Positions 1 through 11,699 of a stretch of DNA of 64,000 nucleotides are shown here, in pieces; position 1 is the first letter of the stretch; each line of letters begins with the position of its first letter. The position numbers and the translations under genes are program-made. The notes beneath the pieces were generated by a model. It had not been told where the DNA came from and made no database searches. It worked only from the letters and a program-made list of their open reading frames with translations. Where the stretch lies: NCBI GenBank assembly GCA_947172415.1, contig OX359196.1, positions 6,511,901 through 6,575,900 on the forward strand. The letters run 5' to 3'. Source of the stretch: Chondrosia reniformis. Lineage: Eukaryota > Porifera > Demospongiae > Chondrillida > Chondrillidae.

Positions 1-3000
1 GCCTGCTCTTTGCACACATCTCCTCACAAATCTGACACTCTTCACTGAATCCTTCGTGGGATGACTGATTTGTCACAGAATGACACACTTTCTGACATGT
101 GTGGTTCCCACAAGCCAAGACACGCCCACATGGCAATCCACATGAGTATTCCTTCACTTTTGAACACTTTACATTGACAGTCTACGGATGAAGAGAGTAA
201 TATTGAGGTGTCCTGGTTCGTGTATAGGAACTACCCATCAGAAGCACATTGTACATTGTCTTACCTCGTGACCACCTTTACAAGTTCTAACAAAGAAGAA
301 AACACAAGAAATATAAATATTGGCAGAGAAATACAGTAATCTCATGGGATAATAAGTATACTTACAGTATACTGCCAGGGTAATATATCTAGTATACTTG
401 CAGGGTACTGCCAGGGTAATATATCTAGTATACTGCCAGGGTAATATATCTAGTATACTGCCAGGGTAATATATCTAGTATACTGCCAGGGTACTTACAG
501 GGTAATATAGTATATGAACAGTGATATGCTAATTTACAATTAAATTGGATTGGGCAATACTTACATTGCTATAAGATGGCTGCAGGGAGGACATGTATCT
601 ACTGCAGGACATGTTTCTTGTTCCTGGCGCCCCTTCTTTGACTGTCCTTTCAGGAGAGCTGAGTGCTTCTGCTTGGGCTCAGAGTGACAAGGTGACACAC
701 AAGTATGACCACAATCTAGTGACTTGTCACACTTCTGACGACATGGTGGACAAAATCCAAAGTGACAGGAATGGGGCTTCACAGAATGGAAGAGAAGAAA
801 GCTGAACTACATAGGAGCACCAAAAAACAATATTTTACCTTCCTTTCCTTGTGGTGACACGAAGGAGGTGTTCTACAAGGCTGCTTACAGGGTGGGGGCG
901 TGGTCTCTCTCTCACACCCACAGGGTACTGTCAACATGGCTGACCCACATGCACACCTGATTTCAACAGTTAAGGGACATGGATAGCATGGTCCTGTAAT
1001 AACACAATAAGATGTCGGTACACCATTTCCAACTGCACCAAACACACATTGGTTCCCAAGCAACAAGTGTTGCGCAAGCTAACTCACCAAGGTGACACGG
1101 AGCTGCACATTTATGCTTGCGACAGGACAGTGTCTTGTTACATGTCTGCTCACATGGAGGACAGTTTCCATCACAACACTACAGAATACACCACACTGAT
1201 TGGTCAACATACAGCAATATATATATATATATAGGAATACACTGGCTAGAATCGCATCATACTTTACTGGGGAATCCTATAAGCCTGGCATATGTATATG
1301 TAGAGCCTAAAGTAAATAACTTTCTTCAAGTTTAGTTAAAATGGTCCATCTTACACTAACAAAATTCTAAATTTGAGCCAAGCATTGGTCAGACAGAGGT
1401 AGGACAATAATATAATGCTGTAGGCACTATTTTGGGGCAAAAGTGCTTTGAGAAAGTGCTACATATTTAACTGAAAGTGTATCAAAGAAAGGAGAAAGCA
1501 AAGCTAATCCTTATCCTCCCCTTCACTCATACATCACATGAAATGATGACAAATATAGTACAATTCTTCTCTTCCTTTTAGCCAAAGTTACAATTCTCCC
1601 TATTTTCATAATCTCAAATATGAAAGCTACTTCAGAGGAAACTGATTTGAATATACATCAATAGAAAGGTCAGAGCCACCTATTCAAATATAGGCTACAA
1701 ATATTGAAATTGACATGCTATTTCCTGAAATTTACAGAATATTCCCAAAAACACATTAACAGTCTTCGTGATCATATATGCAGTACTGTACATATATACG
1801 TACATATGTACATATATGTGGAATCTACCTAAATGTTAACAGTAATGTTAAATGCTACAGTACCTTTCTCTTACACTGATGTATACCGCACTGTCGCAGA
1901 TTTGTGCACTTTTCTTCACAGAAGTATGGCTGAGTGCACAGAACAGATCTCTTGTGTTTACCACAGCGACAAGACTTGACTCTTAACTGGCGACACTGAA
2001 CATAAAAATGATGAAAGCAAACATTTAAGAATGATAACATCACAGACAAGAAGGTGCAACTCACTGCTTCACATGGACCAGCATGACACCTCATCACGCA
2101 GTAGTGCTCTCCACAGGGCAGCAATCTACCACAAGTGTCTCCACATGTTGGACTCTCCTCTGTACATGGCAGGTCAGTAATCACTAGATAAGGAATGACA
2201 CATGGCAAGTCAGTCATCACTAGATAAGGAAAGACACATGGCAAGTCAGTCATCACTAGATAAGGAATGACACATGGCAGGTCAGTAATCACTAGATAAG
2301 GAATGACACATGGCAGGTCAGTCATCACTAGATAAGGAATGACACATGGCAAGTCAGTCATCACTAGATAAGGAATGACACATGGCAAGTCAGTCATCAC
2401 TACATAAGGAATGACACATGGCAAGTCAGTCATCACTACATAAGGAATGACACATGGCAAGTCAGTCATCACTACATAAGGAATGACACATGGCAAGTCA
2501 GTCATCACTCTCATGGCAATTCAACCTGGGAAGGTGCTAAATAGAATACAGTTGAAACACAAGTCTCCTCCTTGATTCACATCAATATAATAAAGCTTAC
2601 AATATAGTATGAAAATGATATATTACAGGATGTAGACCATTTTCCATTTCAAAAATGCATAAATATCCATAAAATACAACGATCACTTTAAGCAACCAGT
2701 TTAGTGCAGCTTGATCTGAAGAAGATGGAAAATGTTAGTGCCATGTTTCGGACCAGACATGCCCAAAAGGCACCAGTGGGAGGAGGTCAGACCTTAATGT
2801 TGTCAATGCTCTTCTTCAACATCCTATTCACTGGTATCGGTGAGTGGGCCCTTCTGGGACAGAAGGAGGCCAAGAGACAGAAGCCAACACAAATGTGGAT
2901 AATATTTGGTCTGTCCCTCGTCTTTTTCATCTCATCTTGTCTCATCATCACCATCATCCACATTATCATAGCCTGGTATGCTGTTCGGAAGAGAAAGGGA

Positions 3001-6000
3001 CTCAGACCCTTCTGCAAGAGAACCTGGTATGGAGTCCTCAGAAACACTGTCATAACAATAATGGGTACACTATATCTGATAGGAGACAACATGAGGTGGG
3101 TGACTGAGGACGAGTTAGCCAGAGATATAGGACGGTTCCTCCTAAGTGCCTCACTCCTGATAAATATTCTTCAAACCATTTGGGGGACCCTCTTGTTGAG
3201 ATTTAATCCCAACATTGCACAAGACATTATCCTTCCACCTACTTCAGGCCCCACACAGGCAATGTGGCATATTCTGTTAAGTATAATAGCACAAACTACT
3301 ACCGCAGACCAGCTATACACGTCAGTAGTAAACGAGCTTATCAACAAATCCCAATCAGCCATGAGGAACAACAGTTGCCCTAACATTGGTACAAAGCTGA
3401 CATATTCCTTCTTTGTGACCTTGTGCGTGGGATGGATGGTCTTTGTACTGATGGTGCCTCTAGTTCAGTGGCTAAAGTACAGGACAAACAGAAAACCTTC
3501 CTCCGCATTCACAAAATTGTTTAGCATATTCCTGGTACTAACAACGCTGCTATACCTTCCTCTTTATCTGGTGGCAGATAACATGTTTCCATGGCAATGT
3601 CTTGCAACAGAGTCCACTCGTAAAATATGGAAGAACATCAAGAGTGTTCTGATAATAGTGACAATGCTGACAACTCTTGTTTTGTGCATTATTCACATAG
3701 TGTTTATATTTGCACCTGGAGTGTGTCTGCTGGTGTATGATAAGACTGCTCTGGACAAGCTGCCCACTTTTGATTTTACGTTTGTGACAACCAAAAATGA
3801 TTCCGGCTGGGAGACGAGCAAGTCTGTGGTAACGGGCAGCCAGATGAAGATACCAGATGTGACGGTGACTAGTGATAACTATGCACTGAAAATTACTGTT
3901 CCGTTCTTTAACAGAGAGGATATGGAGTGGAACAGAGGGTACAAGTTGTACAGTCACTACAACAGAGACAAGCAGGTAGACAGATACGAGGAACTGACAG
4001 AACTGCTAACTGTTCATAGCAACTCAGGGTCACTCCCCTCAAAGAGCAAGATAGCACTAAGCATTGCCAGCAACAATGACAGACCTTCTAGATATTGACA
4101 AATATTTATCTGTCTATATTAGTATATATGGTAATACTCAGAGTATTTGTTTATAACTTGTCCGATGTTATTTGTGCATATGTTCAGTAATTAAAGAAAT
4201 AAAGAAATACCTGACTTGCCACACTGACATGTTCTGGTTCCAGCTCTGGGACATTCACCACAGGAATCAGAATGGCAAACCTGCATGTCATAAACAACAG
4301 TCATATTGACATCAAATATACAACATCAAAAGTATGTGTATGTATGTAACAAGTGTGTGTCGCATAATATGCTATTAGCAAACACTTTGCCAGCCATTAA
4401 GACACACCTTCTCGCAGTAATGGTGGCCACAGGGGAGTGGCTTGCTGCAGGGCTGTGTGGAGAACGCGGAAGGAACCATCACATGAGCAATCTAAAACAC
4501 CATTTTCCTACATATCTATTCCACAGTAAAAGGCCTATAGGGAACTTAACCTAGTGAGAGCTTTGGATGAGGATACAAGAGTTTTCTCTTTATTCTTTTG
4601 CTAAACTAGGCCATGACATATACATGTCTAACAGAAACATTTCTCACGGAGAAGACTATTGTGATGGAGACATCAGTATCAACATGCATCACTAATTGAT
4701 TTCAAGTCTTACATTTGAGCAGTGCCATTCTGCAGATCCACACTGTCTCTCCACAGTCTCCCTACCACACACACACTCTTCCTCGGCAACAACACTACAA
4801 AGCTTACAAATACCTGACACAAGAAGATTAATGAGAGGTGATTCACAATATGTCTTCAAATTGAAACTTTAGGTGAATTGTGTTACTAAAACCTCATACA
4901 TTTGGTAGTGAAATATCAGGATTGAAAGCAGAATATTATTGCAAGAAATACTCTTCATCAATATACTGACTTTGCACTTCTTGTAAAACTCAGTATAACT
5001 GCCCCTCTCACCTGCATGGCAATGGTCTTCACATATGTGCAAGCCACAACTCAATACTTTTCGACACACCTTCCCACAGGACCACCCACTGGAGCCACAC
5101 CTCTTCATCTGAGGCACACCCCTGCCACAATAGCATGTGACTGTGATGGTGATGGGGCAGGCAGGGCAGGCACCTGGGTGGCACAGCAGCCTGCAGGAGT
5201 GACCACACCCAAGGGACTTTCCACAAACTTCCCCGCAAGAGTGGGGCACCATCCAAGGATCTGAGGGTGGGTCTGTCTACAGCAGAGCATAAAACATCAA
5301 AATGATGATATAATTGGATCAAGCAGTATTTGTTGTTTCTGAGTATTTTGCCTACCTTTTTCCCACAATAACATTTGTATTTTATTGGCACATCTGCAAT
5401 GGAATAGTTCTGTCTACACTTTGGACTGAGTATATAAATGAGGAGAAATCACACATTAGAAGTCTAAGAATTAGAGGTGTTTACAACCAGTTCGTACCAT
5501 GTCCACTGCACCGGTCTGTTAGGAAACAGTTTGGCAGTTGCAGACTGCAGCTGAGCTGAGGTGCTGTCATTTGCCCACTGCTGAATGCACTGGAGATGGA
5601 ACGCACAGTAACAGCGACTACAGCTCCAGATCTATGTACAAATATGTATGTGTCGGTGACACACCAGAAAGGAGTCTGGTGCAGACAGCCCTCTAGGAGG
5701 ACATGACACTAACTGCATCTGTATTCTTCATTGCACAATAGCATATAACACATGGGGCAGACCCTGCAATTATAACATCACTCATCTTCTGTTGCAGTTT
5801 ATCAAAAGAATCTAGGAATAAGGCATATATTGTGTTTCAATATAATGCTGTTTATGTACAATCTAATGTCAATATGATTGTGACATCTTAAAGAATGATT
5901 CAATTTCTTGTCCCTAATTAGACACTATACTATATACAGTATGCATTACTATATGCTGTAGTAGTGCAGTTACCTTGGTGATGCTCCTTTATATCACCTT

Positions 6001-6202
6001 GTTCATAATCCCTCATCATTCTTGCTAGAACACTTGCTGACACATCTGCAGTCTCACTCGTGTCATCTGTCTCACAGTGTAGTAGTTCGCCTTTTGAGCC
6101 ATCTACTGACTCTCTGACATCACGAACATGATCGCCGAATGTCCCACTATGAGAGCCTCTCTGGTGCGCTCCTCGCGTGCTCCAGTAAGACTGTTTCTTC
6201 AT
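1..6202 (-). CDS. NFXL1: NFXL1-like NF-X1-type zinc finger protein, 3' end beyond the left edge
   Basis: The start is ATG at 6202. Exons read on the minus strand: 5974-6202, 5714-5811, 5498-5631, 5357-5425, 5012-5276, 4713-4813, 4408-4452, 4211-4280, 2065-2183, 1864-1995, 1088-1178, 839-993, 565-776, 265-286 and <1-181, with consistent phases. The N-terminal part has a RING/PHD-like cysteine cluster ([17 protein letters not shown], then CPKC), followed by serial NF-X1 fingers such as [30 protein letters not shown] and CGHTC. The order of fingers follows the known NFXL1 family (for example the PCTE-x3-PTCGD-C block). Family members are putative E3-like or transcriptional regulators; NFXL1 normally ends in a membrane segment, which would lie outside this window. 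Oddities: a 22-nt microexon (265-286), a 36-bp minisatellite over the acceptor at 2183, and a nested gene in the 2-kb intron. The identification is firm; small exon edges are inferred from splice consensus. Confidence 0.9.
366..515. repeat. 25-bp tandem repeat in an NFXL1 intron
   Basis: A unit reading roughly AGTATACTGCCAGGGTAATA plus TATCT recurs about five times, with truncated copies at both ends. It fills much of the intron between the exons at 265-286 and 565-776. No coding role is seen. Confidence 0.85.
2165..2514. repeat. 36-bp minisatellite carrying the NFXL1 splice acceptor
   Basis: Ten copies of a 36-bp unit; CATGGC recurs at 2165, 2201, 2237 and so on to 2489, exactly 36 bp apart. 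On the minus strand each unit contains CTAG or GTAG followed by TGATKACTGAC and YTGCCATGT. In the copy nearest the exon this is the true acceptor plus the first codons of the exon ending at 2065 (V-I-T-D-L-P-C-T-E). The unit is 12 codons and stop-free in that frame, so use of any upstream copy would add multiples of 12 residues to NFXL1. Confidence 0.9.
2725..4098 (+). CDS. Uncharacterised multi-pass membrane protein nested in an NFXL1 intron
   Basis: A single open frame of 457 residues from ATG 2725 (the frame stays open upstream to 2704, where TTTAG could be a splice acceptor from a 5' UTR exon). I count seven or eight hydrophobic segments, roughly at residues 22-43, 56-86, 108-123, 136-158, 222-248, 262-288 and 305-341, then a hydrophilic tail of about 110 residues. 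The loops carry basic runs (AVRKRKG, KYRTNRK), as expected on the cytosolic side. A polyadenylation-like AATAAA lies near 4198, only about 10 bp before an NFXL1 exon on the other strand. I do not recognise the family; an ion channel or receptor-like protein is possible but not shown. It lacks introns, unlike most neighbours, and is antisense to NFXL1. Confidence 0.75.
   Translation: MENVSAMFRTRHAQKAPVGGGQTLMLSMLFFNILFTGIGEWALLGQKEAKRQKPTQMWIIFGLSLVFFISSCLIITIIHIIIAWYAVRKRKGLRPFCKRTWYGVLRNTVITIMGTLYLIGDNMRWVTEDELARDIGRFLLSASLLINILQTIWGTLLLRFNPNIAQDIILPPTSGPTQAMWHILLSIIAQTTTADQLYTSVVNELINKSQSAMRNNSCPNIGTKLTYSFFVTLCVGWMVFVLMVPLVQWLKYRTNRKPSSAFTKLFSIFLVLTTLLYLPLYLVADNMFPWQCLATESTRKIWKNIKSVLIIVTMLTTLVLCIIHIVFIFAPGVCLLVYDKTALDKLPTFDFTFVTTKNDSGWETSKSVVTGSQMKIPDVTVTSDNYALKITVPFFNREDMEWNRGYKLYSHYNRDKQVDRYEELTELLTVHSNSGSLPSKSKIALSIASNNDRPSRY
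4497..4600 (-). repeat. Copy of a dispersed ~110-bp repeat family
   Basis: Minus-strand copy of an interspersed repeat with landmarks ACTCTTGTATCCTCATCCAAA, GTTCCCTATAGGCCTTTTACT and AAAATGGTGT. Other copies in this window lie at 10005-10137, 41228-41336 and 44575-44706, with fragments at 42875-42935, 45350-45392 and 51146-51260. Probably a small non-autonomous element. Confidence 0.7.
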
Positions 6203-6349
6203 ATCGATTACCCTATGCAGCCATGGTCCCACGAGTGGCCAAGGTCAAATTTCCAGTTTAATACATAGATATTTAAATTTGGACTAGGACTTTAATTGCG
6301 AATCAACAATTAACGTGGTGCTGACTGCCTGAAATTTCTTTATATTTAG
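6203..6349. promoter_or_regulatory. Bidirectional promoter region NFXL1/STIM
   Basis: 147 bp separate the facing ATGs of NFXL1 (minus) and STIM (plus). Both 5' UTRs and any core promoters must fit here or overlap. No TATA box is assigned. Confidence 0.6.
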
Positions 6350-9300
6350 ATGGCGATGTGTTGGAGGGAGGCCGTCTTGTACTTGTTTTTATCTGCGGCA
6401 GTTTGGCTAACAACGCAGAGCGCTACCGGGGATGATGTCAGTATTTCTAGCGATGGTCAGGTTATCGATCAAAGAGGTAAGATTACGTTAAGTTGTAGAC
6501 GACGCAATCTTTAAGACCTGGTAGCGCGTGCCCGTTCGTCTACGCGTGTATGTTTGTTTACGGCGGTGTGTTATTGTTAACGGCACGTAAATATGTATAC
6601 CTACTCTCAGAGTCCAGCGGACGTTGATCGAGTTTGAATGACCTTTCTATTTGTGACAGCCGCGTGGCCAGAGAGGTCGTACAACCATGCATATGTGGAT
6701 GTAGTCAGTTGCTGTCATGCATACGACACCAATCAATTGCAACCCGCTTCTTTCACTTTCTTTGTTGACGTGCCATCTGTTTCGAGTTACTACCTACATA
6801 AACGGGTATTGGGCGGGCCATTTATGAAAATGACTTTACAGAATATTAGTCAATTAACAATTTCATATGTCTATACGAAGCTATACACATTCCTATTGGT
6901 GCATTTGTGACAACTATCTGTAGAGATTAAAGTGTACATGATTTGAAAAGCTGTCACTAGCATATCTTGACCTATCACTGTGCCACTCCTAATGTATAGT
7001 AGTTAATTAAGTATGTAGTAGTTAATTAAGGGGGCTAGTTCTTACTGTAATGAGATGGGAAGTTAAATGGTTTTATGACTGCCTTAAGAACGTATGTAAA
7101 CGTTTGAAATAATCTGATGACAAAATGTATTCTTTGGTAGCCACTTTGATGATAAATTATTCGTGTATATATGTGTGTGTGTATGTGTATGTGTGTGTGT
7201 ATGTGTATGTGTGTGTATGTGTGTGTATGTGTGTATGTGTGTGTATGTGTATGTGTGTGTATGTGTGTGTATGTCCATTTAATTTATGTACGTATGTAAA
7301 AGTTTACTATGAACACATTTTTTATGTGTTCATAGTAAGACTGTTTCTTCAAAAGTTTACCATGAACACATTTTTTATGTGTTCATGGTAAACTTTTACA
7401 AGTGACTTAAGGAGTGTATTTGTATGTTTATTAGTTGTGTAATATTCTTAGTATCACAAACAGTACACATTCACATCAGGGGTGATCTCACTCGTCAGCA
7501 TACATTTCACCTATGAGTTGTGTTAATGTTGTGAGAGTCTTCCACAAATAATCATTTTTAAGTGATATTGAAAGTGAATCTGTGTTTAGGGGGCACTTGA
7601 GGAACACGGTGCACCTCACAAGTGGAATGCCTGCTCCCATGTAATGCTTGGCAAGATTCTGTTTCTTCTAAGGGTTCTCCCTTCTAATGAGTGTTGAGGT
7701 GCTGTCTGAGGTCTGGTCTGTCCTGTTCACACATCCCTAATAGGCTGGCAGTGTTGTACTTGTGTTTTGTGAATAAACAGACAATTGGTATGGCCTCCCA
7801 ATCAGGTTCTCTATATATATTCCTTGTACCACAAGTGTTTGGTGCGTACCACCTTTCACTCCTCTACAAGGGAACTGAAGTTTGTGTTCACACTGTTTAG
7901 TTAACTATGAAACAGACATAACTTACGGGTTTTATGTCTCTTCCCAAAGTCAAGTGTGGTTAATTTCAGGGTATAGTCCTTCAATTACTGTACAAGTTTG
8001 ACTTAATTGAATATTTACTTATATATATTGCCTGGGCTTAATAAGTTCCTGGGCGGACGGCCTGGTAGCCTTAAGTGGCGATGGTTTATATGTACGTGTC
8101 CAGGTATAGCACTGTGCCCCTTAACCAGCACTGGCTGACATTTATCTACACCCCAATGTATGTACAGTATAGACAGTCACAATAATAATAATAATTATAA
8201 TAATAATAGTAATTAGAATAGCTGCATACATATGTTTGCCTGTCATTTCAATGTACCTATATGTATATAAATATTTATGGTGCCTTTAGGTTGATGATTG
8301 TGTTACCATGGTGATTTTTCTGATATGCTAATAAATATTTCAGGTATTTTGTCATAAGAGCATGTGTGCTGAATTCCTTTCCATTTAGAGAATAGAGACA
8401 GTGATTATGAAGTTGTGAAGAAGATCCACATGCACCTGGATGATGACAGAGATGGGACAGTTGAACTAAAGGAATCGACAGATGTGGGTTCTGCATATGT
8501 ACTGTCTGTTTATTTAAAATGGCATCTTCATGCGCATATCATGGTCTAAGTGCATAGGAATAGTATTGGAAGGACGTGTACATTATATGGTATCCATAGT
8601 AACTGTTGCATATCCTTCTCATATTAACACTATTTGGGAAAGTTAATTGTCCATTAAAGTATGTAGTATGTTCAAGGAAATGATTAGAAGTAATTAAATT
8701 AAGGTAGTTCCCATAGAAATGCTTTATGCTTGATTGGTTAGTCAATACAATATTATATGTACTGTTCTGTAGATACTGTATGTATGTACGTATATAGTAT
8801 ATAGTATATCGTATATCCCACAGATGTATATTTTTGTGTGTCTCCTGTCTATTCTGACAGTTTATCAAAGATGAGCTGGGTCAGGCTGCATTGATGACTG
8901 CTAAGAGAGACAGGTTTCATCAACGAGACATGGGTGTGACTGTCAAGGAACTCTGGTCCACTTGGTCCCACAGTTCAGTCTACAATTGGACCACGGATGA
9001 AGTAGTTATTTGGTTGACTGATGTTGTCAACTTAGGAAAATACGAGGCACAATTTAGGAAGGAAGAAATTAATGGGTCCATGCTGCCAAGGTGCATACAC
9101 ACTTACTATTGAGGTGTAAACTGGACCTTCAAATGGTTTAAAAACCTACATATATCCATATGTCTGTATACGTACGTAATATGTACGTCCAGTAATTATT
9201 CTATTGTCATCATATCTTTTACATAGGCTAGGCTTAGTGCAATTAAATCCCTATACTTCACGTGTATGTGTATACTACAAATACATAGCTGTAATATCAA

Positions 9301-11699
9301 GCACAGTGTATAGTACCAGCATGCTCGTTGAGGCACACTGGTGTGGTTGTAATGGTACCACATTTTACTTGTAGGGTGGCAATGAATGTCAATTCTATAC
9401 TACAAAAGAGGCTGGGTATTAATAGTGACCGGGACAGGAAGAAGCTACAACTGAGGGCAATGGATCTGGTTCTCTTTGGGCCAATAGCTTGTGAGCAGTC
9501 ACTCCTCTTACTAGAACACCTAACTGAAATGATACTATGTATAATATTTCCAGTAAAGTGGATTGTATGTGTGTACGTACATATGTACATATGTACGTAT
9601 GAATACTACTTTTTATAATTTCTGTACCACATGTACGTACGTATGTATATAATGATGTTTATATGTTTAAATATTATAAAATACTTATACTGATTTTTTT
9701 TCTGTCTACAGTACCAGGTAGAAATCGTCTCTTTGATTACTTTCTGTTGACATTGACCATTTCGTGTGCACTGGGATTGTGGTGGTCTCTAAAACAAAAG
9801 AAACAGGCTGAGAAGAGGGTCAGCACCCTCCTGTGGAACCTCAACTCGGCCGAAGAGTGTCTCCAACAGCTGCAGAGTAGCATGTAGTTAGTATTTTCAA
9901 TCATACATACATACTTACATACGTACATATGTAGATACCAAGGACTCATAAACAATCTAGAAGAAGAAGACAAAGATTCCAAGGGTCACTGATGAAGGGT
10001 GGAATTCCCAGAAACAGCTGTCTGGTCCAGAGAAAAACTCTTGTATCCTCATCCAAAAGCTCTCACCATATTTAGTTCCCTATAGGCCTTTTGCATAGAA
10101 CATGTTGAAAAATGGTGTGTTAGATTATTCATCCATGTACGTATATGTACGTATGTGAGTGTATACAAACATGCACGTATATGTAGTATACACATACATG
10201 TTATGTCAGTTGATCATGTTGTTGTAGTAGTGATGTGGATCTGGGTCAGTCAAGAGAGGAATCCCCTGTTAACATGCTAAGTAATGAAAACGAAAGATCC
10301 TATTCTCCACAGCCGTCAACATATGGTAGCGTTAGTGAAATCAGGGCAGAATTACAAACAGTTAGTTGCAGCTTTGTAACCAGTACTGTTAATATGCATT
10401 TAACCAATGTCTAACCATGCTTGGGCTAGTATAACATTTAGTTAATTTGTACTTGCAGCTCTACAAGATGAAGTTTGACTTGCTGGGAGAGGTTCAATTC
10501 ATTCAAAACATTCCAACTCAGTTCTACCAGCTGCTACAGCAAACCTACAAAATGGAGAAGAAGCACTGGGAGGAGAAGAAGGTGATTGCAGAGAAGGAAC
10601 TGCTGAACGCAAGGAAACAAGTGAGTTGGTATCAAGTTTTGACTGAATTAATAAACATGTATAAAATTACACTCTGACAAACTCTCATAGCTCTACAATA
10701 CAACGTACATAGCTACATATTCACTCCAAATGTAGATTTTTATTCATTTTATTTACACTTTGGTTTAGTGTGAGAAGCTGAACAGAAAGAGGGTCTCCTT
10801 TCTATCCTCATTGCGAATGGCAAACAGTTCTGCTCTCCAAGACACTGATCATCAGATCAACCATGCCATGTAAGGGCCTGAGATTGGGACTGTATTGTAT
10901 GAATGTAAATTGTAGTATATGAGTGTATGTTCCTGTGGTTTGGGGGCTCTGTGAGTACAGTAAGGGAGTATACTGGATATATTCACATAACTTGTTACTC
11001 ATGAGTATCATTTTATTAAATTGCTTTTCTTCATTTATTTTAATGTGTAGAATTACTCTAAATGAAGTAAAGGAAGGTCTTGAAGAATTTGGAACTCGTT
11101 GGAGACATATTGAGCACTTTTGCCACTTGCCACTTGCAACCAAAGTCTCCTACAGTGACACAGATGTTACTGAAAGGAAGAACCACGTAGGACGACCCTT
11201 AGACGGTCAAAGTACCCCTCCTCTAAAAGCTAGGAAGCAAAATTCTCAATTGAGTGACACTGATAGTGGAAAGGGAGGATCATTTGATAGCCAGTCCTTG
11301 TCTTCTTATAGCTGGAGTGTAGGGGATTTCTCTAGATCAAATTCATCTGATACTGACACAATAGATGCCATCCTCACTCAGAGATTGAAGCAGCCCATCC
11401 ATCAGGGGCCAAGTCGTAGCATATCAAACCCCATTTCCAAGTCATTATCTGATCAAAATGTTCGAAGGAGTGGGTTTGTGGAAGAAGTTACCAAGAATGA
11501 AGGCACCAAATCAAAAAATCAAAGAATATCCACAAAATCAGTTCGTATTGATGAAGACTCTATGACAACCATTTCAGAAGTCTCCTCCTCTGGGTCGAGG
11601 GAAAGTATTGATAATGGAAACTCAGAAGTCATTGAAGGGAACAGCAAAACAAATAAATCTGTTTTAAGGCGTTTTAAGCAAAAGATGACACAACTTTAA
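6350..11699 (+). CDS. STIM: STIM, ER calcium sensor for store-operated calcium entry
   Basis: Nine exons: 6350-6476, 8389-8483, 8861-9090, 9375-9490, 9712-9883, 10228-10360, 10459-10620, 10769-10869, 11051-11699; total 1785 nt, 594 residues. Domains in order: signal peptide (residues 1-25); luminal EF-hand with the loop DDDRDGTVELKE at 60-71; SAM domain (VYNWTTDEVVIWL, then FRKEEINGSMLPR); one membrane span near 197-216; short coiled coil; SOAR/CAD Orai-activating region from about residue 292 (FYQLLQQTYKMEKKHWEEKK); and a Ser-rich tail ending in a basic patch (SVLRRFKQKM). The family senses ER calcium through the EF-hand, oligomerises and opens Orai channels at ER-plasma membrane contacts. 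The CC1 segment between the membrane span and SOAR is about 75 residues, shorter than the roughly 110 of vertebrate STIM1, and its second half (exon 6) is Ser/Asn/Pro-rich. I saw no S/T-x-I-P microtubule-tip motif in the tail. Confidence 0.95.
7162..7274. repeat. TG/TATG simple repeat in STIM intron 1
   Basis: An impure (TGTA/TG)n run. It yields spurious Val/Tyr/Cys and His/Thr reading frames on the two strands. A further AAT-rich run lies at about 8179-8216 in the same intron. Confidence 0.9.
7305..7398. repeat. Two tandem perfect palindromes in STIM intron 1
   Basis: Two hairpins of related sequence. The first (7305-7337) has arms TACTATGAACACAT and its complement. The second (7351-7398) has arms AAAAGTTTACCATGAACACA and complement around a short T-rich loop, about 21 bp per arm. 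The second matches the first with a compensated C/G change in both arms. Confidence 0.85.
10005..10137 (+). repeat. Copy of the dispersed ~110-bp repeat in a STIM intron
   Basis: The fullest copy seen: CAGAAACAGCTGTCTGG at the left, AAACTCTTGTATCCTCATCC in the middle and ATGGTGTGTTAGATTATTCA at the right. It lies between STIM exons 5 and 6. Confidence 0.75.

Noticed and set aside
1855-2514. 219-codon minus-strand frame with twelve-residue repeats
   Set aside because: It runs through the true NFXL1 exons 1864-1995 and 2065-2183 but also through an intron and the minisatellite. The repeat part is most likely intronic unless distal acceptors are used.
7084-7391. His/Thr-rich and Cys/Val-rich frames
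   Set aside because: Simple TG/TATG repeat in STIM intron 1.
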